A stretch of 50,941 nt of DNA from Lachnoclostridium sp. UBA2905 (GTDB lineage: Bacteria; Bacillota; Clostridia; Lachnospirales; Lachnospiraceae), in contig DEDL01000002.1 of assembly GCA_002349525.1 (NCBI GenBank), forward strand, positions 15,741 through 66,681, written 5' to 3'. Under the pieces are notes generated by a model, which worked only from the letters and a program-made list of their open reading frames with translations, was not told the DNA's origin and made no database searches. The translations under genes were made by a program, and so were the position numbers. The number at the start of each line of letters is the position of its first letter. The first letter of the stretch is position 1. Of the stretch, positions 25,978 through 33,658 are shown piece after piece.

Positions 25978-26351
25978 ATCTTTCTACTCCTTTTATACAC
26001 TTTTTCGACACAATCAATGATGTCGTCTTTACTTATACCTGCAAGGATAAGATTTTCCAATAAGTTCTCAAAATCTGATAATTGTGAGAGCTTATTCTGC
26101 TTAAGAATAATAAGTGCCTTTTCTGTTATAAATGATCCTTTTCCAGGAACGGAACATATTATTCCTTTGGTATCAAGTTCAGAATATGCTTTTTGAATTG
26201 TATTTGGATTAATTGACAGTGACAGGGAAAGACTTCTGACAGAAGGCAGCTTATCGCCGCTTTTCATGGCGCCGGTCAGAACAAAATTCTCTAACTGTTC
26301 AATAATCTGTTCGTACACTGGAGTCCGAGACATCAAATCAATTCTGAACAA
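25974..26351 (-). CDS. GntR-family regulator, YtrA subfamily
   Basis: A 125-residue DNA-binding protein. The winged helix is at about 5-75 (SRTPVYEQIIEQLENFVLTGAMKSGDKLPSVRSL, given in parts: PVYEQI, SGDKLPSVRSL, NPNTIQKAY, PGKGSFI). A short helical tail takes the place of an effector domain, as in YtrA. The start is most likely TTG 26351: GGAGGTGA lies seven bases upstream, and FRIDLMSRTPVYEQ aligns with the usual YtrA N-terminus. The ATG six codons later lacks a ribosome binding site. It probably represses its own ABC operon through the palindrome downstream of the promoter. Confidence 0.9.
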   Translation of the reverse strand: MFRIDLMSRTPVYEQIIEQLENFVLTGAMKSGDKLPSVRSLSLSLSINPNTIQKAYSELDTKGIICSVPGKGSFITEKALIILKQNKLSQLSDFENLLENLILAGISKDDIIDCVEKVYKRSRKI

Positions 26352-26381
26352 ATTATCACCTCCGTATTAATAATACCAACC

Positions 26382-26442
26382 GTATTAGCTAGGTTAGTAC
26401 AGCTGATACAGTTAATATATTCCATTAAACTTGTTTTGTCAA
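26382..26442 (-). promoter_or_regulatory. Promoter and operator of the GntR-ABC operon
   Basis: On the minus strand, TTGACA (26437-26442) and TATATT (26414-26419) are 17 bp apart. Right after the -10 is the imperfect palindrome GTACTAACCTAGCTAATAC (26382-26400), well placed for a YtrA-type repressor to block the start. The promoter is strong by its hexamers; the operator assignment is inferred. Confidence 0.7.
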
Positions 26443-26494
26443 CTATTTTTTGAAAAAATATCTGGAAGAGAAGATGAATGCGAATGTCATTGAA

Positions 26495-26550
26495 TAAAAA
26501 TTAAGCAGCCAGCTTCAGATATGTGTTAAAGTAGGTGAAGACGACTGCTT
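26495..26550 (-). terminator. Possible terminator of the AraC gene (minus strand)
   Basis: AAGCAG (26503-26508) and CTGCTT (26545-26550), with further TTCA/TGAA pairing inside, form an interrupted stem. On the minus strand it is followed by TTAATTTTTATT. The stem is imperfect, so this is a moderate call. Confidence 0.4.
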
Positions 26551-26588
26551 ATTGTGCACATATATACTCATATGATGTGAACACATAT

Positions 26589-27365
26589 TTACTCGGATTT
26601 AGGGGTCTGTTCCCTGTACTGCTTTGGTGAGAGACCTGTTTCCTTTTTGAACTGCCTGCTGAAATGCTCTGTGTTGGAATAGCCACACAGTGTTGCAATT
26701 TTTTTGATTGAATAGTCTGTGTTATTGAGATAATCCTTAGCAAGAATTACACGGTTTTTTATAACGTCCTGGATGCAGGAGATACCAAACTCTTCAAAAT
26801 AGAACTTGTGAAGAAGTCTTGGGCACACATATAACTGCTTTGCCATATAAGAAATTGTCCATGGAAAGCTTGGATTAGTCTTTATATTATTGTGCAACTG
26901 ATATAATGCAAGCGTTCTGAAATCATCATCTTTATTAGAGAGGGATTCATTCAGTTTATAAAACAGTATCTGAAATAAAGACTGTATCGTAAGCTCCTTG
27001 TTCTTATTGCTGAAGAAATTTTCAGCAGCTATAAGCTGTATTATCTGACTTATATAAGAAGATTCAATAGTCTTAAAAGGGGTCTCTGTAGGCACAAGAC
27101 CATTATTTACAAATGATTCATCGGTGTAAAAACGAACCCAGTCATCGGAATATGCCTCATTATTAGCAGCATAATAATGAACCTCAGTACGGGGTGGATA
27201 AAGCATTGCAGTATGGGCCGGCATAGTTGTTTCTTCACCGTTTATAACAAATGTAGCACTAGTATGTGTCTGTATTAAAAGCCACCAGTCATGATGTGAA
27301 TCATAGTTATATGTAAATAGTGGCGCATGAGTTGTATTGCTTTCAGCAGCATCTATTTTAAGCAT
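26589..27365 (-). CDS. AraC-family transcriptional regulator
   Basis: A 258-residue regulator. The N-terminal half (about 1-150) is a cupin-like sugar-sensing domain (HHDWWLLIQT, MPAHTAMLYPPRTEVHYY). The C-terminal half has two helix-turn-helix units (about 160-255: SYMAKQLYVCPRLLHKFY and SIKKIATLCGYSNTEHFSRQFKKETGLSPKQYR). AGGAGG lies nine bases before the ATG. It is transcribed away from the two GH43 genes and lies within 600 bases of them, so it probably senses a xylan-derived sugar and activates them. The ligand is not known. Confidence 0.92.
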   Translation of the reverse strand: MLKIDAAESNTTHAPLFTYNYDSHHDWWLLIQTHTSATFVINGEETTMPAHTAMLYPPRTEVHYYAANNEAYSDDWVRFYTDESFVNNGLVPTETPFKTIESSYISQIIQLIAAENFFSNKNKELTIQSLFQILFYKLNESLSNKDDDFRTLALYQLHNNIKTNPSFPWTISYMAKQLYVCPRLLHKFYFEEFGISCIQDVIKNRVILAKDYLNNTDYSIKKIATLCGYSNTEHFSRQFKKETGLSPKQYREQTPKSE

Positions 27366-27588
27366 TGTAATCTGCCTCCTGTAAAATGTATAGTGACTAT
27401 TGTTTAGGGTAATTATAGATTATTATATTTTGCACAAAAAATCAATTATTTTATGAAAATGAAAGGTGTTTTTTTCATTATATATGTTACTTGTTGTAAT
27501 TTATTATCAGAATTTATACACTTATTATCATAGATTATTTATGGGTAAAAATATATAATTAACAAAAATACATAAATGGAGGGATTTT
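27366..27588. other. AT-rich control region between the AraC gene and the GH43 cluster
   Basis: About 220 bases, very AT-rich, without a convincing ORF. A TATAAT at 27554-27559 has no good -35, which fits an activator-dependent promoter firing rightward, perhaps through the divergent AraC protein. The repeated TTATTATCA near 27502 and 27522 could be half-sites. This is suggestive only. Confidence 0.35.
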
Positions 27589-27872
27589 GTGAAAAGAAGA
27601 TTTTTTTAAAAAGGCATGGCATATATGCTTGCAGCTGCAATGATGTTAAGTATGTGTTCTGTAAGTAATGATGCTTCTGCTGCAAAAAAGCTTCTGTTAA
27701 ACAGAAGTCAATAGAACTTGTTAAAGGGAACTTTAAGAAGAATCTTAAGAAGGTAACTACTAAGAAAACATCAGTTACAATTAAAAAGCTTAAGAGGAGT
27801 AAAACTTACTACTTCAAGGTTCGTGGACTGAAAAATGGAAAGTTTTCTTCGGTGAAAAAAATTAAGCTTTAG
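27589..27872 (+). pseudogene. Decayed gene for a secreted Fn3-tail protein
   Basis: A GTG (27589), preceded by GGAGGG, opens KRRFF, then hits an in-frame TAA (27607-27609). The same frame continues with a signal-peptide core (MAYMLAAAMMLSMC) and ASAAKK. At the A-run near 27684 the frame shifts by one. The shifted frame then reads KKNLKKVTTKKTSVTIKKLKRSKTYY (given here only as family landmarks KKTSVTIKKLK and TYYFKV) to a TAG at 27870-27872. This matches the last half of the Fn3 tails of the two GH43 enzymes next to it. So signal peptide and tail remain, while the catalytic part and half the Fn3 domain are gone. One nonsense change, one frameshift and a large deletion make it a pseudogene. Confidence 0.72.
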
Positions 27873-27896
27873 TATATGAATGAAAGGAAAAAAAAC

Positions 27897-29945
27897 ATGA
27901 CTAAAAATATTTTCAAAAAATGTATTTGTTTTGTTCTTTGTGGAACAATGGCTTCTACACTTGCATTTACAACAGGTGGTGTTAAAGAAGCAAAAGCAGT
28001 TAATCCTATTGTTCAGGATGTATATACCGCAGATCCTGCTCCAATGACCTGTTCAGATGGAAGACTTTATGTGTATACTTCACATGATGAGGATGAGACA
28101 TTAAACGGTTTCTTTACAATGAATGACTGGAAATGTTATTCAACAACCGATATGGTTAACTGGACAGATCATGGAACTGTTCTTAGTTATCATGAATTTG
28201 AATGGGCAAAGGAGAATTCCTCCTGGGCCTGCCAGTGTATTGAGAGAAACGGTAAGTTTTATATGTACGTACCAATCAATGCGAAAAATGGTCAGACTGC
28301 CATTGGAGTTGCTGTAGCTGATTCTCCAACAGGACCATTTGTTGATCCAATAGGTGAGCCGCTTATTGGACCAGCTCCTAACTATATTGATCCTACTGTA
28401 TGGATTGATTCTGACGGTCAGGCATATCTTTACTGGGGTAATCCGGATCTTTTCTGTGTAAAGCTTAATGAAGATATGATAAGCTATGACAAAGATCTTA
28501 ATGAGGATGGATTTGTTAATGGTATTAAAACATGGAACCTTGAAACAAGAGATTTTCCAGAACTTTCAAGTGTTACAGACGATAACAAATATATATCAAG
28601 CGGTGAATATGCAAATGATGCATCAGATGAACTTAAGGATGCACAGTCACAGTTTGGTGTTGGAATAAGAGTTGATAACAAAAAAGTAAGAAGACCAACT
28701 CTTTATGAAGAGGGACCTTGGTTCTATGGCAGAAACGGACATTATTATATGGTTTATGCTGCTAATGGTATTCCTGAAAGAATTGACTATTCAATGTCAG
28801 ACAGTCCACTTGGACCATGGGAATATAAGGGTGTTATCCTTGATGAAACGATGGAAGATAATGATGGAACCGGAAGCTTTACAAATCATTCAGGTGTTGT
28901 AGATTATAAGGGACATTCATATATTTTCTATCATACAGGAAGACTTAATGATGGTCACGGATATCATCGTTCTGTTGCAATCGAGGAGATTACCTATAAT
29001 GATGATGGAACAATTGAGACTGCTCCAATGACTAATAATGGTGTTGATGCTGTAGATACTCTTAATCCATTTGAACGTGTGGAAGCTGAAACTATTGAAT
29101 ACAGCAATTCACTCAAGGCATCTGACAAGGACAGACTTGGTAAGTATGGTGTTGAAAAAGAACCAGTTGCTGATACTCCTTCAGATGTATGTCTTACAGA
29201 TATCCAGAATGAAGATTATGTATGTGTAAGGAATGTTGATTTTACACAGTGGGGAGCAGTTTCATTTACAGCTTCATGTGCTTCAGATGCAGGCAATGGA
29301 AAATCTGCCGGAAAGATTGAGTTATATCTTGATTCAACTGACGGAGACTGTATAGGAGAATGCGATGTTGTTGCCGGAGCAGATGATAAGACATTTGTTG
29401 AGAATAAAATTGAGCTTGATAAAAATGTTGTAAAAGGAATTCATGATCTTTATCTTGTGTTTACAGGTGATGATTCAAAGGATAATCTTTTCAGATTTGA
29501 TTATTGGAAATTTACTCAGGGATCTGTTCCTACAGCAACTCCAACACAGGCGCCTGTTTTAAACCCAACACAAGCACCTGCTGCAAACCCAACACAAGCA
29601 CCTGCTGCACAGGCACCTGTAATGGCGCCAGTTCAGACTAAAGATAAAGCTGCTGACACAAGTGTAAGTGTACCTGGTAAAGTTAAATCCATTAAGGCAG
29701 TATCTAAAAAGAAAAAAATTACTGTTAAATGGAAAAAGACAAAGAATGCCAAGGGTTACAGAGTAAGATATACACTTGATAAAAAATTCAAAAAGGGTGT
29801 TAAAAGTATTAAAACACGTAAAACCCGTGTTGTAATCAAAAAGCTTAAAAAGGGTAAGACATACTTTATTAAGGTTGATGCTTTTGCAGCTGATAAGAAA
29901 AACTATGGTAAAGTTAGTTCAGTAGTAAAAGTTAAAGTGAAATAG
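27897..29945 (+). CDS. Secreted GH43-CBM6-Fn3 enzyme A (arabinoxylan-active)
   Basis: A 682-residue exported enzyme. Signal peptide 1-35 (ends KEAKA). The GH43 five-blade propeller spans about 36-385, with base Asp46 (YTADPAPM), the middle Asp in IDPTVWID and the acid Glu in YEEGPWFY. A CBM6 beta-sandwich (about 390-545) follows, then a Pro/Thr linker with three NPTQAP-like repeats (546-585) and a lysine-rich Fn3 domain (590-682). GH43-CBM6 pairs are typical of arabinoxylan arabinofuranohydrolases and beta-xylosidases. It has a loop insertion (about 200-262) absent from the neighbouring paralogue. ATG 27897 follows AAAGGA by eight bases; an ATG at 27876 lacks one. Confidence 0.88.
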   Translation: MTKNIFKKCICFVLCGTMASTLAFTTGGVKEAKAVNPIVQDVYTADPAPMTCSDGRLYVYTSHDEDETLNGFFTMNDWKCYSTTDMVNWTDHGTVLSYHEFEWAKENSSWACQCIERNGKFYMYVPINAKNGQTAIGVAVADSPTGPFVDPIGEPLIGPAPNYIDPTVWIDSDGQAYLYWGNPDLFCVKLNEDMISYDKDLNEDGFVNGIKTWNLETRDFPELSSVTDDNKYISSGEYANDASDELKDAQSQFGVGIRVDNKKVRRPTLYEEGPWFYGRNGHYYMVYAANGIPERIDYSMSDSPLGPWEYKGVILDETMEDNDGTGSFTNHSGVVDYKGHSYIFYHTGRLNDGHGYHRSVAIEEITYNDDGTIETAPMTNNGVDAVDTLNPFERVEAETIEYSNSLKASDKDRLGKYGVEKEPVADTPSDVCLTDIQNEDYVCVRNVDFTQWGAVSFTASCASDAGNGKSAGKIELYLDSTDGDCIGECDVVAGADDKTFVENKIELDKNVVKGIHDLYLVFTGDDSKDNLFRFDYWKFTQGSVPTATPTQAPVLNPTQAPAANPTQAPAAQAPVMAPVQTKDKAADTSVSVPGKVKSIKAVSKKKKITVKWKKTKNAKGYRVRYTLDKKFKKGVKSIKTRKTRVVIKKLKKGKTYFIKVDAFAADKKNYGKVSSVVKVKVK

Positions 29946-29963
29946 TAATATAAAAATCAAGTG

Positions 29964-30010
29964 AAAAAGCCATCATGATGTGTTATAATATCATGGTGGT
30001 TTTATTTTTA
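29964..30010 (+). terminator. Terminator between the two GH43 genes
   Basis: GCCATCATGAT (29969-29979) pairs with ATCATGGTGGT (29990-30000) with one wobble, followed by TTTATTTTT. The second GH43 gene begins 25 bases later, so it probably depends on read-through or its own promoter. Confidence 0.75.
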
Positions 30011-30034
30011 ATTAATGAAATGGGGAATTATAAC

Positions 30035-32092
30035 ATGAAAAGAAAAAATGCAAAGAAAGTATTGTCATTTGCTCTTGCAGCTACACTTGCAGTGCCAGCG
30101 GTAAACATTGTACCTAATGTTGCAAAAGCAGATAATCCGATTGTGCAGACCTACTACACAGCGGATCCGTCACCAATGGTTGTGGGAGATACTCTGTATC
30201 TTATTACAAGTCACGATGAAGATGTATTAGAGCCTAATAATGCAACAGATAATTATGACTTTTACACAATGAAAAACTGGAAATGTTATTCAACCAAGGA
30301 TATGATCAACTGGACTGATCACGGTTCAATATTTGGTCAGGACTCATTTTCCTGGGGACATCAGGGTGTTTACAGAGCCTGGGCTTCACAGTGTGTTGAA
30401 CGCAATGGCAAATTTTATCTTTATGTGCCTATTTTGAGAAATGATTCAGGGCAGCCTTATGTTACTAAAACAGAAAAGTCTGCTAATGCTTTTGAAGTAG
30501 TGGCAGATGATGTTACTGTAAAGGATTCATCTAAGGAAAAGAAAATTAACTTATCAAGACTTCTTCAGTATGATGATACTATTCAGGTTGGAGACTATGT
30601 AATTCTTAACGGACCTCCAGGATACGGAATTGGTGTTGCAGTAGCAGATACACCTTATGGTCCTTATGAGGATGCAATTGGTGAACCACTTATTAAGGGT
30701 GACTGGAATGATATTGACCCAACAGTTTTTATTGATGACGATGGTCAGGCATATCTTTTCTATGGACAGACACTTAAATACTGTCTCCTAAATGATGATA
30801 TGATATCACTTAAGACAAATCCGACAAGGTTTAATGTACCTAATTATGTTGAAGGACCTTGGTTTACAAAACATGAAAACAGATATTATTTCATGTGGGC
30901 TGCTAATGGCGGTAATGTATCATCTAACCATAAAGGTGGAGAGAATATACAGTATGCATATTGTGATGAACCTTTAGGAGATTATACTTATGGTGGCATC
31001 CTTCAGGAAACTACAAAGGGAAACTGCTTTACTAATCATCCTGGAGTATGTGATTTTAAGGGACATTCATACCTTTTCTATCACACCAATGAACTTCCTG
31101 CTGGTGGAAGCTATCACCGTTCTGTAGGAATAGCTGAATTCAAGTATAATGACGATGGTACAATTGATGTAATTGATATGCCGGACAGCGTTTGGCCAAT
31201 AGGTACTCTTAATCCATTTGACAAAACTGAGGCAGAGACAATATGCTATGAAGAAGGTGTTAAAACCGGATGGTATAATGGAACACCTATTACAGGTGGT
31301 GAGAATCTTTATGTATATAATATGCATGATGAAGATTATATTTTAGTAAGAAACGCAGACTTTGGCAATGAAGGAGCTGTTTCATTTAAGGCAGCAATTA
31401 AGGATGTTAAGGCTGATGCCGATGCATCAATTGAAATATATTCTGATGATGAGCTTGTTGGAACCTTAAAAGCAGATAATACTTCTGATACATGGAAGGA
31501 AACAACAATTAAGCTTGACAAAAAGGTGACTGGTGTACATGACATAAAATTTGTGTTTAAGGGAAGCTACGAAAAGCCTGAAAATGAAACTGATAAGTCA
31601 CATCCTGACAGAAATGTTGTATCAGCTGAGGATACAGGAATGTTCAAGTTTGATTACTGGCAGTTTGAGGGCGAGAAGAAAGCTGACACAACAACACCTT
31701 CAGGTTCACAGACAACTACTAATGTAAGTACAGGCAGTACTAACAATGTATCTAATGTAAGTGCACCTGTTACAAGTACTGTTGGCAATGAACAGACTAA
31801 TATTACTGCACCTGGAAAAACCAAGATCATTTCAAAGAAGGGATTAAAGAAGAAAATTAATCTCAAGTGGAAAAAGGTTAAGGGAGCTTCAGGTTATACA
31901 GTTAAGTATTCCTTAAGTAAGAATTTCAAGAAGAATGTTAAGAGAATATCAACTAAGAAAACAAGTGTAACACTTAAAAAGCTTAAGTCTGATAAGTATT
32001 ATTACGTTAAGATTGCAGCATATAGTAAGACAGCAGATAAGGACAGGCTTTATGCAAAGTATACTGCGGCTGTAAAGATAAAAACAAAGTAA
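30035..32092 (+). CDS. Secreted GH43-CBM6-Fn3 enzyme B (arabinoxylan-active)
   Basis: A 685-residue paralogue of the preceding enzyme. Signal peptide 1-32 (ends NVAKA). GH43 domain about 33-388, with Asp44 (YTADPSPM), Asp in IDPTVFIDDD and acid Glu in VEGPWFT. CBM6 about 392-545, Thr/Ser/Asn linker 546-588, basic Fn3 590-685. It differs by a 60-residue insertion (about 134-196, with QPYVTKTEK and SRLLQYDD) in a propeller loop, where enzyme A has only a short turn. Different loops around one active site suggest different cuts on the same polymer. ATG 30035 follows GGGGAA; upstream in-frame Mets lie in the terminator. Confidence 0.88.
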   Translation: MKRKNAKKVLSFALAATLAVPAVNIVPNVAKADNPIVQTYYTADPSPMVVGDTLYLITSHDEDVLEPNNATDNYDFYTMKNWKCYSTKDMINWTDHGSIFGQDSFSWGHQGVYRAWASQCVERNGKFYLYVPILRNDSGQPYVTKTEKSANAFEVVADDVTVKDSSKEKKINLSRLLQYDDTIQVGDYVILNGPPGYGIGVAVADTPYGPYEDAIGEPLIKGDWNDIDPTVFIDDDGQAYLFYGQTLKYCLLNDDMISLKTNPTRFNVPNYVEGPWFTKHENRYYFMWAANGGNVSSNHKGGENIQYAYCDEPLGDYTYGGILQETTKGNCFTNHPGVCDFKGHSYLFYHTNELPAGGSYHRSVGIAEFKYNDDGTIDVIDMPDSVWPIGTLNPFDKTEAETICYEEGVKTGWYNGTPITGGENLYVYNMHDEDYILVRNADFGNEGAVSFKAAIKDVKADADASIEIYSDDELVGTLKADNTSDTWKETTIKLDKKVTGVHDIKFVFKGSYEKPENETDKSHPDRNVVSAEDTGMFKFDYWQFEGEKKADTTTPSGSQTTTNVSTGSTNNVSNVSAPVTSTVGNEQTNITAPGKTKIISKKGLKKKINLKWKKVKGASGYTVKYSLSKNFKKNVKRISTKKTSVTLKKLKSDKYYYVKIAAYSKTADKDRLYAKYTAAVKIKTK

Positions 32093-32111
32093 GTTTAGGA
32101 GTTTATAAAGT

Positions 32112-33524
32112 ATGGCTGGATGTTTAAAAGGGCATAAAATTAGTATGGTTTATCCTGATTCAATTGCAATGGAGCTTGGAATTGAAGTGGGAGATTACCT
32201 GCTTGAGGTTAATGGTCACAAGATTGGAGATGTATTTGATTACAGATACTATATGAAGGATGAATATGTTCTTGTTCTTATAAGAAAGTCAAATGGAGAA
32301 GAATGGGAGCTTGAAATCGAAAAGGATTATGACGATGATCTTGGTGTGGAATTTGAAAATAGTCTTATGAGTGATTACAAATCATGCAGCAACAAGTGTA
32401 TTTTCTGTTTCATAGACCAGATGCCACCGGGTATGAGAGAAACTCTTTATTTTAAGGATGATGATTCCAGACTTTCATTTTTGCAGGGCAATTATATTAC
32501 CCTTACCAATATGAAAATGGAAGATGTTGAACGTATTACAAAGATGAATCTTGCCCCTATAAACATCTCAGTCCAGACTACCAATCCAGAGCTAAGATGC
32601 AAGATGCTTCATAACAGATTTGCCGGAGATAAATTGAAATTTCTGCAGATTTTATATGAAAATCATGTTGAGATGAACGGACAGATAGTTCTATGTAAAG
32701 GGGTAAATGATGGAGAAGAGCTTAAACGTTCCATTGATGATCTATCTAAACTGCTGCCTTTTATGAGAAGTGTATCTGTAGTTCCGGCAGGAATAACAAA
32801 GTACAGAGAAGGACTTTATCCACTGGAGCTTTTTAGTGCTGAAGAATCAAGGAATGTTATTGATCTCATAGAAAGCAGACAGAAGGAATTCTTTGATGAA
32901 TATGGGCTTCATTTTATACATGCAAGTGATGAATGGTATATTAATGCCGATCTTCCATTTCCAGATAGTGAGCGATATGATGGTTATATTCAGCTTGAGA
33001 ATGGAGTTGGTATGATGAGACTTCTTATCGATGAAGTGATGGAGGCAATAGATTATTATTCATCAAAAGATGATTTTAATAATGATTCTAAAATCAATGT
33101 CACCATTGCAACAGGGAAGCTTCCCTACACTACCATTAATATGTTATCAAAAAAGGTAATGGAAGTTTTTGATAATGTTAATATTAAGGTGCTTGATATT
33201 AGGAACGCATTTTTTGGAGAGACGATTACTGTTACAGGTCTTATAATTGGAAAAGATCTTGTGGACCAGGTGTGTGCTTACAGAGATGCCGGCAATGAGC
33301 TTGGTGATAGAATCCTTATATCTTCATCAATGCTTAGAACCGGGGAAGAAGTTTTTCTTGATGATTTGACACTTAGTGAAGTTATTGAAGCTATTGGCCT
33401 GCCTGTTGTACCGGTTGAATCTGGCGGAGATGCATTTGTAAGAAGTATAATTGACTGTAATTACAAAATGGAGAGAGACAACGGTACAGAGGGATATATT
33501 GCCTATAATAATCCCGAGAACTAA
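32112..33524 (+). CDS. DUF512 radical SAM protein with PDZ-like N-terminus
   Basis: A 470-residue protein. A PDZ-like domain (about 5-70: GIEVGDYLLEVNG, GDVFDYRYY) precedes a radical SAM core whose Cys92-x3-Cys96-x2-Cys99 would hold a 4Fe-4S cluster, followed by IDQMPPGMRETLYFKDDD. The DUF512 domain is at the C-terminus (about 280-450, with VATGKLPYTTIN and GGDAFVRSIID). This is the well-conserved clostridial DUF512 Fe-S family; its substrate has not been settled as far as I know. It starts 19 bases after GH43 enzyme B with its own AGGAG and no terminator between, so it may be co-transcribed although the roles look unrelated. Confidence 0.9.
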   Translation: MAGCLKGHKISMVYPDSIAMELGIEVGDYLLEVNGHKIGDVFDYRYYMKDEYVLVLIRKSNGEEWELEIEKDYDDDLGVEFENSLMSDYKSCSNKCIFCFIDQMPPGMRETLYFKDDDSRLSFLQGNYITLTNMKMEDVERITKMNLAPINISVQTTNPELRCKMLHNRFAGDKLKFLQILYENHVEMNGQIVLCKGVNDGEELKRSIDDLSKLLPFMRSVSVVPAGITKYREGLYPLELFSAEESRNVIDLIESRQKEFFDEYGLHFIHASDEWYINADLPFPDSERYDGYIQLENGVGMMRLLIDEVMEAIDYYSSKDDFNNDSKINVTIATGKLPYTTINMLSKKVMEVFDNVNIKVLDIRNAFFGETITVTGLIIGKDLVDQVCAYRDAGNELGDRILISSSMLRTGEEVFLDDLTLSEVIEAIGLPVVPVESGGDAFVRSIIDCNYKMERDNGTEGYIAYNNPEN

Positions 33525-33527
33525 TAA

Positions 33528-33557
33528 ATTGCTGATATAATGCAATATTATTTTTTT
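33528..33557 (+). terminator. Weak terminator after the DUF512 gene
   Basis: ATTGC (33528-33532) and GCAAT (33542-33546) give a five-base stem, followed a few bases later by seven T (33551-33557). The stem is short, so the call is tentative. Confidence 0.4.
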
Positions 33558-33566
33558 AGAATAACA

Positions 33567-33629
33567 TTGTTATTAATCTGATTTTGTTGTATCATCTGTA
33601 AGAATGAAATTTGGTCAGATATATATGAC
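33567..33629 (+). promoter_or_regulatory. uxuA promoter with operator-like palindrome
   Basis: TTGTTA (33567-33572) and TATCAT (33590-33595) are 17 bp apart. The palindrome GTCA-N8-TGAC (33614-33629) would sit just after the transcription start, a common place for a GntR-type (UxuR-like) repressor. No such regulator is encoded next to it. Confidence 0.5.
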
Positions 33630-33658
33630 TTATTCAGATTATAAGGAGGAAATTGATA

